A stretch of 6,025 bases of DNA from Bacteroidota bacterium (lineage in GTDB: Bacteria > Bacteroidota > Bacteroidia > Chitinophagales > Saprospiraceae): NCBI GenBank assembly GCA_018969455.1, contig JAGWYI010000276.1, positions 1 through 6,025 on the forward strand, read 5' to 3'. Made by a program: the position numbers and the translations under genes. Of this stretch, positions 1 through 5,946 are shown piece by piece (within the stretch, counting starts at the first letter, position 1; every line of letters begins with the position of its first letter). The notes below the pieces were generated by a model. It worked only from the letters and a program-made list of their open reading frames with translations, was not told where the DNA came from and made no database searches.

Positions 1-776
1 GTATCTTCATGACCGCCTACAATTGCGCCGGCGTGGCCCATTTTACGGCCTTTCGGAGCAGTTTGGCCTGCGATGAATCCAAATACGGGTTTTTTATTTC
101 CATTTGCTCTGATCCAGCGTGCAGCTTCGGCTTCGAGGCCGCCGCCAATTTCGCCAATCATCACGATGGCTTCAGTTTCAGGGTCGTTCATAAACATTTC
201 CACCGCTTCTTTGGTGGTAGTTCCAATAATCGGGTCGCCCCCGATTCCGATGGCGGTGCTGATGCCCAGTCCTGCTTTCGCAATTTGATCAGCAGCTTCG
301 TAAGTGAGTGTACCTGATTTGGATACCAAACCGATACCGCCGCGTTTGAACACAAAACCGGGCATAATACCTACTTTTGCTTCATCGGGTGTAATCACGC
401 CCGGGCAGTTGGGGCCAATCAGCCGACAGCCTTTATCTGAAATGTAGGCTTTAGCGCGTACCATATCTTGTACCGGAATTCCCTCAGTAATGGCAACAAT
501 CACCTTGATGCCACCCGCTGCTGCTTCAATGATGGCATCGGCAGCGTAAGCCGGTGGAACAAAAATAATGCTTACATCGGCGCCAGCCTCCCTTACAGCA
601 TCTTCTACCGTGTTGAACACCGGGCGCTCCAGGTGAATCAAGCCGCCTTTGCCAGGCGTAACGCCGCCAACCACATTGGTGCCGTATGCAATCATTTGTT
701 CGGCGTGGAAAGAGCCTTCCTTCCCGGTGAAACCTTGCACGATAATTCTGGAGTGCTTATTGACTAAAACAGACAT
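1..776 (-). CDS. sucD: Succinyl-CoA synthetase (ADP-forming) alpha subunit, 3' end cut off by the window
   Basis: This is the alpha subunit of succinyl-CoA ligase, which interconverts succinyl-CoA and succinate with phosphorylation of ADP or GDP in the cytoplasmic TCA cycle. It works with the beta subunit SucC, which is not in this window. The 258 complete codons begin MSVLVNKHSRIIVQGFTGKEG and align along their length with E. coli SucD (about 289 residues), so only some 30 C-terminal residues are missing. Visible landmarks are the CoA-binding Rossmann segment GFTGKEG (15-21), GVTPGKGG (38-45), GPNCPGVITP (121-130), SKSGTLTYE (152-160), MIGEIGG (206-212) and APKGRKMGHAGAI (240-252). His248 corresponds to the phosphorylated active-site histidine. 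The start is the ATG at 776, matching the family N-terminus. There is no Shine-Dalgarno sequence before it. The 275-base upstream gap suggests its own promoter. Identification is essentially certain; the nucleotide preference cannot be read. Confidence 0.97.
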   Translation of the reverse strand, partial: MSVLVNKHSRIIVQGFTGKEGSFHAEQMIAYGTNVVGGVTPGKGGLIHLERPVFNTVEDAVREAGADVSIIFVPPAYAADAIIEAAAGGIKVIVAITEGIPVQDMVRAKAYISDKGCRLIGPNCPGVITPDEAKVGIMPGFVFKRGGIGLVSKSGTLTYEAADQIAKAGLGISTAIGIGGDPIIGTTTKEAVEMFMNDPETEAIVMIGEIGGGLEAEAARWIRANGNKKPVFGFIAGQTAPKGRKMGHAGAIVGGHED

Positions 777-876
777 TCTGAAAATTAAGTTGAAATGAAA
801 GGATTTGAGAGCCAGTTAAAAATGATATTTTTGGTCGATACAACTTGCATTCTTTAGCCGCGCACAACGCATTTAT

Positions 877-890
877 CCCAAATATTTGGG
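877..890. repeat. Perfect 14-base palindrome CCCAAATATTTGGG upstream of sucD
   Basis: CCCAAATATTTGGG reads identically on both strands and lies about 100 bases before the sucD start codon. A perfect palindrome of this size is the shape expected of a binding site for a dimeric regulator, but no known operator is recognised and chance is possible. It would fall within the sucD leader if transcription starts near 895. Confidence 0.45.
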
Positions 891-907
891 TTCATGCAAC
901 AAATTAG

Positions 908-940
908 GGCAAAAAAAGAGCGCCATATGGCAAAAAAAGA
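908..940. repeat. Two copies of GGCAAAAAAAGA 21 bases apart, flanking GCCATATGGC
   Basis: The 12-mer GGCAAAAAAAGA occurs at 908-919 and 929-940, a start-to-start distance of 21 bases or two helical turns. The 10-base palindrome GCCATATGGC (922-931) overlaps the start of the second copy. In-phase A tracts of this kind bend DNA and may act as upstream promoter elements. Function is inferred only from spacing and position upstream of sucD. Confidence 0.4.
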
Positions 941-1051
941 CTGTTGTATGATCAAAAAATAGAATTCTTTAGAAAGTCTGGGTTCCATAGTGGTCATACG
1001 CGGTCAGAAATGGGTACAAACACATGCCAGTCAGCGCACAACCAGATTCAT

Positions 1052-1381
1052 TTATTTCTTTTGATGCATCGGATCCGAATCAATAATGTACACATCTTCA
1101 TCCGACTGCTTCATGAAATAATGTTCGCGTGCAAATTTTTCTTTGGTCAACTCAAAATCTTCCGCCTCTTCTTTGGCTTCCTTAATTTTGGCCTGATAAA
1201 ACGCTTTATCCGACTCAAGCCTTTGCTGTGCCCGAAACAAGCGCCATTGGGTCCACAAACTATGGCGATCCAAAAAAATCAGGATAAAAAAGAACACCAG
1301 CAGGGTAAGGTAATACCGGTTCTGCAAGGGAGCCGGTAATTTTTCCCAAAGGATTTGCCAAGGATTTGAAGCAAGCGCCAT
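1052..1381 (-). CDS. FtsB/DivIC-like septum formation initiator protein
   Basis: This is a 109-residue bitopic membrane protein of the FtsB/DivIC family, members of which act with FtsL and FtsQ/DivIB partners in the division-site complex. The order of parts fits the family: a short N-terminal cytoplasmic stretch (1-21), one hydrophobic transmembrane segment (about 22-37, YYLTLLVFFFILIFL), then a charged helical region likely to form a coiled coil (about 44-80, rich in E, K, R, Q and A). The conserved end, EKFAREHYFMKQSDEDVYII (81-100), matches the family pattern of an ArgGlu pair, a Met-Lys and a Glu-Asp-Val/hydrophobic finish. The start is the ATG at 1381, the first in the frame that keeps the short N-terminus, with no Shine-Dalgarno sequence. 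adk lies 127 bases upstream on the same strand. Sequence cannot separate FtsB from DivIC naming, so no symbol is given. A plus-strand frame across the same region is an antisense shadow. Confidence 0.85.
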   Translation of the reverse strand: MALASNPWQILWEKLPAPLQNRYYLTLLVFFFILIFLDRHSLWTQWRLFRAQQRLESDKAFYQAKIKEAKEEAEDFELTKEKFAREHYFMKQSDEDVYIIDSDPMHQKK

Positions 1382-1410
1382 ATTCCAGTACTTTGGTAAA
1401 ATGGAGGTTT

Positions 1411-1446
1411 AAAACCTTTTCTCCCTGCAAGGAGGCCAGGTTTTTT
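1411..1446. terminator. Hairpin between adk and the division gene, with a T tract on the plus strand
   Basis: AAAACCT (1411-1417) pairs with AGGTTTT (1438-1444). Inside it, TCTCC (1420-1424) pairs with GGAGG (1431-1435) including one wobble pair, closing a six-base loop, CTGCAA. Six T residues (1441-1446) follow on the plus strand. On the minus strand, the direction of transcription here, the tail is only the four T of the stem itself. It may be a weak adk terminator, or a structured 5' leader of the division gene if the promoter at 1454-1461 is used. Confidence 0.4.
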
Positions 1447-1453
1447 CACGGCT

Positions 1454-1461
1454 CAAAAATA
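1454..1461 (-). promoter_or_regulatory. Candidate -7 element TATTTTTG for the division gene
   Basis: On the minus strand this reads TATTTTTG, a full match to the Bacteroidota -7 consensus TAnnTTTG. It lies in the gap between adk and the division gene. No good -33 TTTG is present at the usual distance; the nearest TTG (1488-1486) is 24 bases away. Transcription from here would place the 1411-1446 hairpin in the leader. The match could arise by chance in AT-rich DNA. Confidence 0.35.
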
Positions 1462-1508
1462 GATTCTTTTATCCGAACAGCGGTGCAATTCCGGTCACTA
1501 CTTTTTTA

Positions 1509-2090
1509 TCATCCTGCAACTGCCGCATCGATCAGCGTACACAAGCTGGAGAAAATTTCTTCCACCGTGCCTACGCCTTTGATTGTGTGACTTTTGTGTT
1601 GCAAATTGTAATAATCATACACCGGAGTGGTTTCTTGTTTGTACACATTAATGCGTTTGCGAATCACTTCCTCATTCTGATCGTCTACACGCCCCGATTC
1701 GATGCCGCGCTTTTTGATGCGTTCTACAATTTCCTCATCGCCAACCTGCAAAGCGATTAAAGCCAAAATGGGGCTGCCCTTTTCCTTCAACAAGGCATCC
1801 AGCGCCTCAGCCTGAGCGATGGTACGCGGGAAGCCGTCAAAAATAAATCCCTGTGCCTCCGGATGAGCATCCACTTTATTGTTCAACATTCCAATTGTAA
1901 CTGAATCGGGCACCAATGCACCTCTATCAATGTATGATTTGGCCTCTAATCCCAAGGGAGTCTCTGTTTTTATCTCATGACGAAATAAATCGCCGGTGCT
2001 GATATGTACCAGATGGTAACGCTCCACCAAGTTCGCAGCTTGGGTTCCTTTTCCCGAGCCTGGAGGACCAAATAAGATTAAGTTTATCAT
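1509..2090 (-). CDS. adk: Adenylate kinase
   Basis: This cytoplasmic enzyme catalyses ATP + AMP = 2 ADP and balances adenine nucleotides. The 193-residue product carries every family landmark: the P-loop GPPGSGKGT (8-16), the AMP-site segment HISTGDLFR (29-37, with Arg37), DGFPRT (85-90), and RxxxGRxDD-type LID residues around ESGRVDD (131-137), followed by RKR (144-146). The LID is the short form without zinc-binding cysteines, which explains a length below the about 214 residues of E. coli Adk. The ATG at 2090 gives the standard N-terminus MINLILFGPPGSGKGT. There is no Shine-Dalgarno sequence. A good -7 promoter element lies 34 bases upstream of the start. pfkB is 191 bases further upstream on the same strand. 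No key residue is missing. Confidence 0.97.
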   Translation of the reverse strand: MINLILFGPPGSGKGTQAANLVERYHLVHISTGDLFRHEIKTETPLGLEAKSYIDRGALVPDSVTIGMLNNKVDAHPEAQGFIFDGFPRTIAQAEALDALLKEKGSPILALIALQVGDEEIVERIKKRGIESGRVDDQNEEVIRKRINVYKQETTPVYDYYNLQHKSHTIKGVGTVEEIFSSLCTLIDAAVAG

Positions 2091-2123
2091 TTCAAATTCG
2101 TTTTATGTCGCAGCATGAAGCAG

Positions 2124-2131
2124 CAAAGTTA
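2124..2131 (-). promoter_or_regulatory. Candidate adk promoter, -7 element TAACTTTG
   Basis: The minus strand reads TAACTTTG, an exact match to the Bacteroidota TAnnTTTG element. Its distance to the adk ATG (start at 2090) would give a leader of roughly 25-30 bases. No clear TTTG is seen at the -33 position, which lowers confidence. Position and exact match make it the best promoter candidate in the window. Confidence 0.5.
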
Positions 2132-2162
2132 GGAAGGCCTGGTTTTTTAAGTTAATTTTTGG

Positions 2163-2232
2163 AAAAGCTTTTTAAAAGTGAGGCTTTTGTTGGTAAATAT
2201 CGCACATTGAAAATTTTATTTTAAAAATTTTC
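2163..2232. repeat. AT-rich inverted repeats between pfkB and adk
   Basis: GAAAATTTT (2209-2217) and AAAATTTTC (2224-2232) form a perfect nine-base inverted repeat around a six-base loop. AAAAGCTTTT (2163-2172) is a separate perfect palindrome. AAAAGC (2163-2168) can also pair with GCTTTT near 2183-2188. All lie after the pfkB stop in its direction of transcription. The stems are nearly all A-T and no clean T tract follows, so they are only weak terminator candidates for pfkB. Confidence 0.3.
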
Positions 2233-2281
2233 TCAATCCGGCACAATCTATTGAAGAAAAAATGCATATCCATTCGGTAGA

Positions 2282-3235
2282 CTAATCAAAGTCGGTAATC
2301 TTATACCGATCACCGTACGTTTGAATCCACTGAAACAAGCGATGCGCATCTGCCGTCTGAAAAAGTTGGGTTCCCAGGTTCAGGGTCGCAGCCGAGCCAC
2401 AAGCTACCCCCATTTGGGTCATTTCCCGGTGCGATTTCCCCTGGCTTAGCGCATACATCATCCCTGCAACCATACTGTCTCCTGCGCCTACCGTGGTTTT
2501 TTTCTTCACCATTGGGGCCGGAATGTGCTCAAAACCTTCCCGGGTTGCCAGCAAGGCGCCCTGGGGCCCCAGTGAAACAACCACAACCTCACAAATCCCT
2601 TTTCCGATTAATTCGAGCGCAGCATCATCTACCTGATTGATTTCCAGTGTTTCAACACCAACCAGGGCGCTTAATTCGCCTAAATTGGGTTTTAATAAAA
2701 ACAAACCCGCCTGTGCTGCTTCCTTTAATGGAATGCCGGAAGTATCAAGCACCAGCTTGGCGCCAATCTGCCGGGCAAATACCGCTACCTTATGATAATA
2801 ATCGGTTGGTAAGCCTGGCGCCAAACTGCCGCTGGCCACCAGGATATCCGGCATTAAGGCCCTAATGCGCTCCAGGCAAGCATCGGCATCCGATTCAGCC
2901 AAATCCTGACCGCTCAGGGTGAATCGATATTGCAAATTGGTGCTTTGCTCTGTTACCGATATGTTTTCCCGTGTTTCGCTTGCTATTGGGTGTACCGAAA
3001 CATCAATTTCCCGCGCACGCAACAATTGCTCCAGCAACAATCCGTTGTTGCCTCCAGCCGGAAAAACAGCCGTACTCCTTCCTCCCAATTTACCAATACC
3101 TCGACTCACATTGATCCCTCCCCCACCGGGATCGATTTGAAGATTGGAGCAACGCAACTTTTGTTCTGGAATCAAACGCTCTGTCCCTGTACTTTTGTCT
3201 AAAGCCGGATTCAGGGTTAAGGTAACAATTTTCAT
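2282..3235 (-). CDS. pfkB: 6-phosphofructokinase 2-like PfkB-family sugar kinase
   Basis: This ribokinase/PfkB-fold kinase most likely phosphorylates fructose-6-phosphate to fructose-1,6-bisphosphate with ATP in glycolysis. The 317-residue protein tracks E. coli Pfk-2 (309 residues) closely: TLTLNPALD (5-13, substrate-site Asp13), EQKLRC (24-29), DPGGGGINV (35-43), FPAGG (58-62), YRF (103-105), ASGSL (134-138), KPNLGELSALV (182-192), VVVSLGPQGAL (218-228) and GSAATLN (280-286). The ATP-site TVGAGDSMVAG (248-258) contains the catalytic base Asp253. The long run of Pfk-2-specific matches favours this over 1-phosphofructokinase (FruK) or tagatose-6-phosphate kinase, and no fructose transport genes are nearby. 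The ATG at 3235 gives the family N-terminus. There is no Shine-Dalgarno sequence, and no consensus promoter was found in the divergent 149-base gap. The extra tail after 309 is short and polar. The exact substrate is inferred from similarity. Confidence 0.9.
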   Translation of the reverse strand: MKIVTLTLNPALDKSTGTERLIPEQKLRCSNLQIDPGGGGINVSRGIGKLGGRSTAVFPAGGNNGLLLEQLLRAREIDVSVHPIASETRENISVTEQSTNLQYRFTLSGQDLAESDADACLERIRALMPDILVASGSLAPGLPTDYYHKVAVFARQIGAKLVLDTSGIPLKEAAQAGLFLLKPNLGELSALVGVETLEINQVDDAALELIGKGICEVVVVSLGPQGALLATREGFEHIPAPMVKKKTTVGAGDSMVAGMMYALSQGKSHREMTQMGVACGSAATLNLGTQLFQTADAHRLFQWIQTYGDRYKITDFD

Positions 3236-3384
3236 ATTTTAAATTGAATTGAACGGAATGGCAAAAAAAACAGGATTATTCTGGCAATATCTTGATTTTT
3301 ATCATTCCTTTCCATGATTACGCGTTTTTTAATGTAAAAAAAACCTGAGTTCAAACATTTTTACGCCGATGTTGTTCCGCCCTC
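3236..3384. promoter_or_regulatory. Divergent intergenic region between pfkB and the glycosylase gene
   Basis: These 149 AT-rich bases separate two divergently read genes and must serve both leaders. An inverted repeat, GTTTTTT (3324-3330) and AAAAAAC (3338-3344), lies near the middle. I found no exact TAnnTTTG on either strand, so no promoter position is assigned. No tRNA or small coding frame is evident. Confidence 0.4.
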
Positions 3385-4011
3385 ATGATGCTGCTGGATG
3401 AAAATCAAATTAAGGTTGCAACCCTTCTCTTATGCGAAAAAGATCTTGTACTCCGCAAAGTGTTCGAAACTTACGGATTCCCCCCATTGTGGGCGCGTAA
3501 GCCTGAATTTTCTACCCTTATCCACATCATTCTTGAACAGCAAGTCTCCCTTGCTTCAGCCAATGCCGCGTTTACCAAACTAAAGGCCTTACTAAACGAT
3601 TCCATTAATCCCGACAATTTTTTGTCTTTAAACGACCTTCAACTTCGGGAAATTGGCTTTAGTAAACAAAAAACGACCTATTGCCGCTTGCTTGCGCAAG
3701 CAATTATAAATAAAAAACTCGATCTGAGTACCTTGCACACCCTGCCTGATGAACTTGTAAAATCAGAACTCATCAAAAATAAAGGCATTGGCGACTGGAC
3801 TGCCGATATTTACCTTTCAGAATGCCTCCTGCGCCCAGATGTATTACCCAAAGGCGACATCGCCATGCTGGAAGCATATCGAATATTATACCAACACCCC
3901 AAACGACCTACCCACGACGAATTTATGGAGGGGACTGCACACTGGCGACCCTGGCGTAGCGTAGGTACAAGATTGCTTTGGCATTATTATCTTCGCAGCC
4001 GCGAAAAATGA
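3385..4011 (+). CDS. AlkA-like DNA-3-methyladenine glycosylase (HhH-GPD superfamily)
   Basis: This is a base-excision-repair glycosylase, predicted to remove alkylated bases such as 3-methyladenine by cutting the N-glycosidic bond. The 208 residues show the HhH-GPD order. FSTLIHIILEQQVSLASA (42-59) fits the family I-L-x-Q-Q-V-S segment. The helix-hairpin-helix with KGIGDWTADIYL (133-144) comes next. LLRPDVLPKGDIAM (148-161) follows, where Asp158 is the expected catalytic aspartate. WRPWRSVGTRLLWHYY (187-202) matches the AlkA-type C-terminal helix. There is no iron-sulphur cysteine set, so it is not of the Nth/MutY type. It lacks the extra N-terminal domain of E. coli AlkA (282 residues), like many short bacterial relatives. 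The start is ATGATG at 3385 or 3388, indistinguishable here. The stop overlaps an in-frame ATG of the SDR gene, suggesting joint transcription. Exact damage range is unknown. Confidence 0.9.
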   Translation: MMLLDENQIKVATLLLCEKDLVLRKVFETYGFPPLWARKPEFSTLIHIILEQQVSLASANAAFTKLKALLNDSINPDNFLSLNDLQLREIGFSKQKTTYCRLLAQAIINKKLDLSTLHTLPDELVKSELIKNKGIGDWTADIYLSECLLRPDVLPKGDIAMLEAYRILYQHPKRPTHDEFMEGTAHWRPWRSVGTRLLWHYYLRSREK

Positions 4012-4049
4012 TTTCGTCTTGGATCTTAAATCGGTTAAAAACTTCCGGC

Positions 4050-4853
4050 ATGACTACGTCCTTTAAAAATAAACGAATTTGGATTACAGGAGCATCCTCC
4101 GGAATTGGAGAAGCGCTTGCTTACGCCTGGGCCCAGGAGGGCGCTCACCTTATTCTTTCTGCCAGAAATGAAGCAGAACTGCAACGCGTAGCCAACGCAG
4201 CCCAAAATGCTGGCGCCGCTTCCGTAATTGTCCAAACCCTCGACCTCGCCCAGCATGCTACCATCCCTGATGTTGTAGCAAATGTGCTCACACGATGCGG
4301 AAAAATTGATATCCTGGTAAACAATGGCGGAATCTCTCAACGTTCCCGGGCACAAGACACAAGCCTTGAAGTCGATTATCGCATCATGGCAGTAAATTAT
4401 TTCGGAACTGTGGCACTCACCAAAGCGCTTTTGCCTCATATGCTTACCCACCAACTGGGACATATTGTTACCATTACGAGTCTAACCGGAAAATTCGGAT
4501 CGCCCTACCGGTCTTCTTATGCCGCCAGTAAACACGCTTTACACGGCTTTTTTGACAGCCTGCGAGCAGAATTGCATGATGCCCACATTTATGTTACCCT
4601 CGTTTGCCCGGGGTTTGTTCGCACCAACGTGAGTATCAATGCGCTTACGGGAAGCGGATCTGCCTTGGGTACCATGGACGAAGCCACCGAAAAAGGCATG
4701 TCGCCCGAATACCTGGCGCGAAAAATTCTGCGCGCCGTTGAACTTCAGAAAGAAGAAGTATACTTTGGAGGCAAAGAAGTGTTGGCTGTATACCTCAAAC
4801 GCTTCTTCCCACGCTACTTTTCCAAAGTTATTCGGAAAGCAAAAGTTCGATAA
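4050..4853 (+). CDS. Short-chain dehydrogenase/reductase (SDR family, classical type)
   Basis: This is an NAD(P)-dependent oxidoreductase with a Rossmann fold; the substrate cannot be read. With the start at 4050 the protein has 267 residues. It shows the cofactor motif TGASSGIG (13-20), SAR (37-39, where the Arg suggests NADP(H)), DLA (65-67), and NNGG (91-94, a variant of the usual NNAG). The catalytic set is Asn116, Ser144, Tyr157 and Lys161 (YAASK). PGFVRT (187-192) completes the classical pattern. It resembles the DHRS7B-like branch in the segments ITGASSGIGEALAYAWAQEG and LTGKFGSPYRSSYAASKHAL. A basic, aromatic C-terminus (RFFPRYFSKVIRKAKVR) may touch membrane. Two longer starts exist: 4008, whose ATGA overlaps the glycosylase stop and would add 14 residues, and 3978. 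I chose 4050 because MTTSFKNKRIWITGASSG fits the usual SDR N-terminus, but 4008 is a real alternative through translational coupling. Confidence 0.9.
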   Translation: MTTSFKNKRIWITGASSGIGEALAYAWAQEGAHLILSARNEAELQRVANAAQNAGAASVIVQTLDLAQHATIPDVVANVLTRCGKIDILVNNGGISQRSRAQDTSLEVDYRIMAVNYFGTVALTKALLPHMLTHQLGHIVTITSLTGKFGSPYRSSYAASKHALHGFFDSLRAELHDAHIYVTLVCPGFVRTNVSINALTGSGSALGTMDEATEKGMSPEYLARKILRAVELQKEEVYFGGKEVLAVYLKRFFPRYFSKVIRKAKVR

Positions 4854-4882
4854 ATATTGATCGGGGCGCAGAAAACGAATGC

Positions 4883-5293
4883 CTACACTTTGGTGGTGGC
4901 AAATAGCTTTTTAATGCTGTATTTGCCCGTTTCCTTTCCGGCAAGCATTAATAGCCCACCAACAATGGCTACATCTTTCATAAATAATATGCTCTGTATT
5001 CGAATTTCTTCTTTCGGATACGTCCAAAATGCATGTACCAAAAAAGTTACCGGCGCCCAATACAGCAACAATAAAATCGCGCCCGCACGTGTACGGTAGC
5101 CCAACAATACCATTAACCCACCCAATACCAATACCGTAATTGCACCGTATAAAAGCAAATCTTGTCGCCAAGTAAGCCCATATAATGCCATGGTTTGTTT
5201 GGTTTTATCAAAATACAAACTTGAATCAACTGCCTCAAATAAAAATATGGCAGATAGAAAAATTCGGCCAATTAAATCAGATATGTCTCGCAT
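4883..5293 (-). CDS. DoxX-family integral membrane protein
   Basis: This is a 136-residue four-helix membrane protein of the DoxX family, a broad group of small inner-membrane proteins of mostly unproven function, some linked to respiratory or redox complexes. Hydrophobic segments lie at about 7-24, 47-66, 69-88 and 103-118. Family-like sequence includes GRIFLSAIFLFEAV near the N-terminus, LLGYRTRAGAILLLLYWAPV (63-82) between helices two and three, VHAFW (86-90), and FMKDVAIVGGLLMLAGKETG (104-123) followed by the polar KYSI. The start is ATG at 5293, without a Shine-Dalgarno sequence. CATCTTTG on the minus strand (5318-5311) is one base off the TAnnTTTG element and could give a very short leader. 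The gene converges on the SDR gene with only 29 bases between stops and no clear terminator there. No partner gene is adjacent, so no role is assigned. Confidence 0.85.
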   Translation of the reverse strand: MRDISDLIGRIFLSAIFLFEAVDSSLYFDKTKQTMALYGLTWRQDLLLYGAITVLVLGGLMVLLGYRTRAGAILLLLYWAPVTFLVHAFWTYPKEEIRIQSILFMKDVAIVGGLLMLAGKETGKYSIKKLFATTKV

Positions 5294-5547
5294 GGAAGCT
5301 GGTTGTGCTCAAAGATGTTAATCATTGAATTCTGTTTTAATTCCCTTTTGGAATGGATAATCCCGGATTCTGAAAATGGACAAAATTTATTTTTTTAGTG
5401 CTGTTCGTGTTCACCAAAAACAAAACATTTACATCCTTAAAATTCGAGGATTTACTTCCTGTAGGAGATTTTAACACCGTTTCTCAAATTAGTTGCGCAA
5501 ATATACATTTCCAAACTCCATCTGCATGTATTCTTCTTTCCGTATTG

Positions 5548-5697
5548 TTATTTATCCCTCCTGCTGAGAAACTGTTTTAAAACCTCCGAAATGCTGAAAG
5601 AAAATCTTCTAATGCCATCCTGTACCTCCAATAAATTGATGTTGGTTATTCCGAATGCCACATAAAAGACCGCACCCTTCCCATATAAAGCAATGAT
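5548..5697 (-). pseudogene. Possible remnant of a coding region, stop-free but without ATG
   Basis: Forty-nine codons run without a stop from 5697 to 5551 and end at TAA (5548-5550). The peptide looks protein-like: a hydrophobic start (IIALYGKGAVFYVAFGI), then NLLEVQDGIRRFSFSISEVL and a basic end, KQFLSRRDK. It has no methionine, the only internal alternative start is a GTG, and the same frame upstream is readable back to 5820 but broken by TAA, TGA and TAA. One reading is a decayed gene, another a chance open frame in low-GC DNA. No family is recognised, and the other two minus-strand frames here are also partly readable, which weakens the coding claim. Confidence 0.25.
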
Positions 5698-5799
5698 TTA
5701 AACCAAATTCGATGCACAAAATCAAGCCTTGCGAAGTATTATCTCACAAAACGCAAGGAATGGCTGTTTTTACACTTCTTGCCCCCAAGTTTTATGCAC

Positions 5800-5859
5800 T
5801 AGATCCTTATTAATCCCTATAAATCCGCTAAATCAATCTTGATTTATCCTCCCAATCCT
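5800..5859 (-). repeat. GGATT-rich tract with about ten-base spacing
   Basis: On the minus strand GAT occurs in GGAT or GGATT contexts repeatedly, at spacings of 9, 10, 13, 10 and 10 bases, plus two extra GATT copies in between. The plus strand shows the matching AATCC/ATCC series. It is degenerate rather than an exact tandem repeat. Similar GGATT-rich tracts occur in intergenic DNA of Bacteroidota as far as I recall, but I cannot check that here. Confidence 0.4.
5829..5846. repeat. Near-palindrome TAAATCAA-TC-TTGATTTA
   Basis: Two perfect eight-base arms, TAAATCAA (5829-5836) and TTGATTTA (5839-5846), surround a two-base centre. The loop is too short for an RNA hairpin, so if functional it would be a protein-binding site on DNA. 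No start codon lies close by on either strand. It sits inside the GGATT-rich tract and may be a by-product of that tract. Confidence 0.35.
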
Positions 5860-5905
5860 GGCAAAAATCGCAAAACCACTGTAGCGTCATTTTCTGAATT
5901 TGAAC

Positions 5906-5940
5906 AAAAAAAGCCCCCCTCCTACTGTCAGGAGAGAGGC
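5906..5940 (-). terminator. Rho-independent terminator for the right-edge gene
   Basis: Read on the minus strand, GCCTCTCTCCT (5940-5930) pairs over 11 positions with AGGAGGGGGGC (5923-5913), including two G-U wobbles, around the loop GACAGT. Seven T residues (5912-5906) follow immediately. On the plus strand the two wobbles become C-A mismatches and there is no T tract, so it works in one direction only. It lies just after the stop of the partial gene at the right edge. Confidence 0.85.
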
Positions 5941-5946
5941 CATCCC

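Larger units (their letters stand above)
777..1051. other. Gap between the division gene and sucD; probable sucD leader/promoter region
   Basis: No coding region or tRNA is visible in these 275 AT-rich bases. The region should hold the sucD promoter. The closest match to the Bacteroidota -7 element is TAATTTG on the minus strand at 906-900, one base short of TAnnTTTG. A TTTG lies upstream of it at 934-931, but the 24-base gap is longer than usual, so this promoter call is weak. The region also carries a 14-base palindrome and a pair of A-tract repeats, listed separately. No convincing terminator follows the upstream division gene. Confidence 0.4.

Noticed and set aside
9..767. Several plus-strand open frames across the first 770 bases
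   Set aside because: All are shadows of sucD, whose minus-strand translation is continuous and matches the family throughout.
941..1051. Possible tRNA, prompted by GGGTTCC near 979-986
   Set aside because: No acceptor, anticodon or T-stem pairing could be built around it.
944..1339. 131-codon plus-strand open frame opposite the division gene
   Set aside because: It is antisense to a gene with clear FtsB/DivIC features, has no recognisable motif, and its composition is that of a reverse-strand shadow.
4035..4463. 142-codon minus-strand open frame inside the SDR gene
   Set aside because: The plus-strand SDR with its full catalytic set explains this DNA; the opposite frame shows no family features.
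5398..5580. 60-codon plus-strand open frame in the gene-poor stretch
   Set aside because: No motif, no promoter or ribosome binding site evident, and composition typical of AT-rich intergenic DNA; the minus strand gives a better peptide over part of it.
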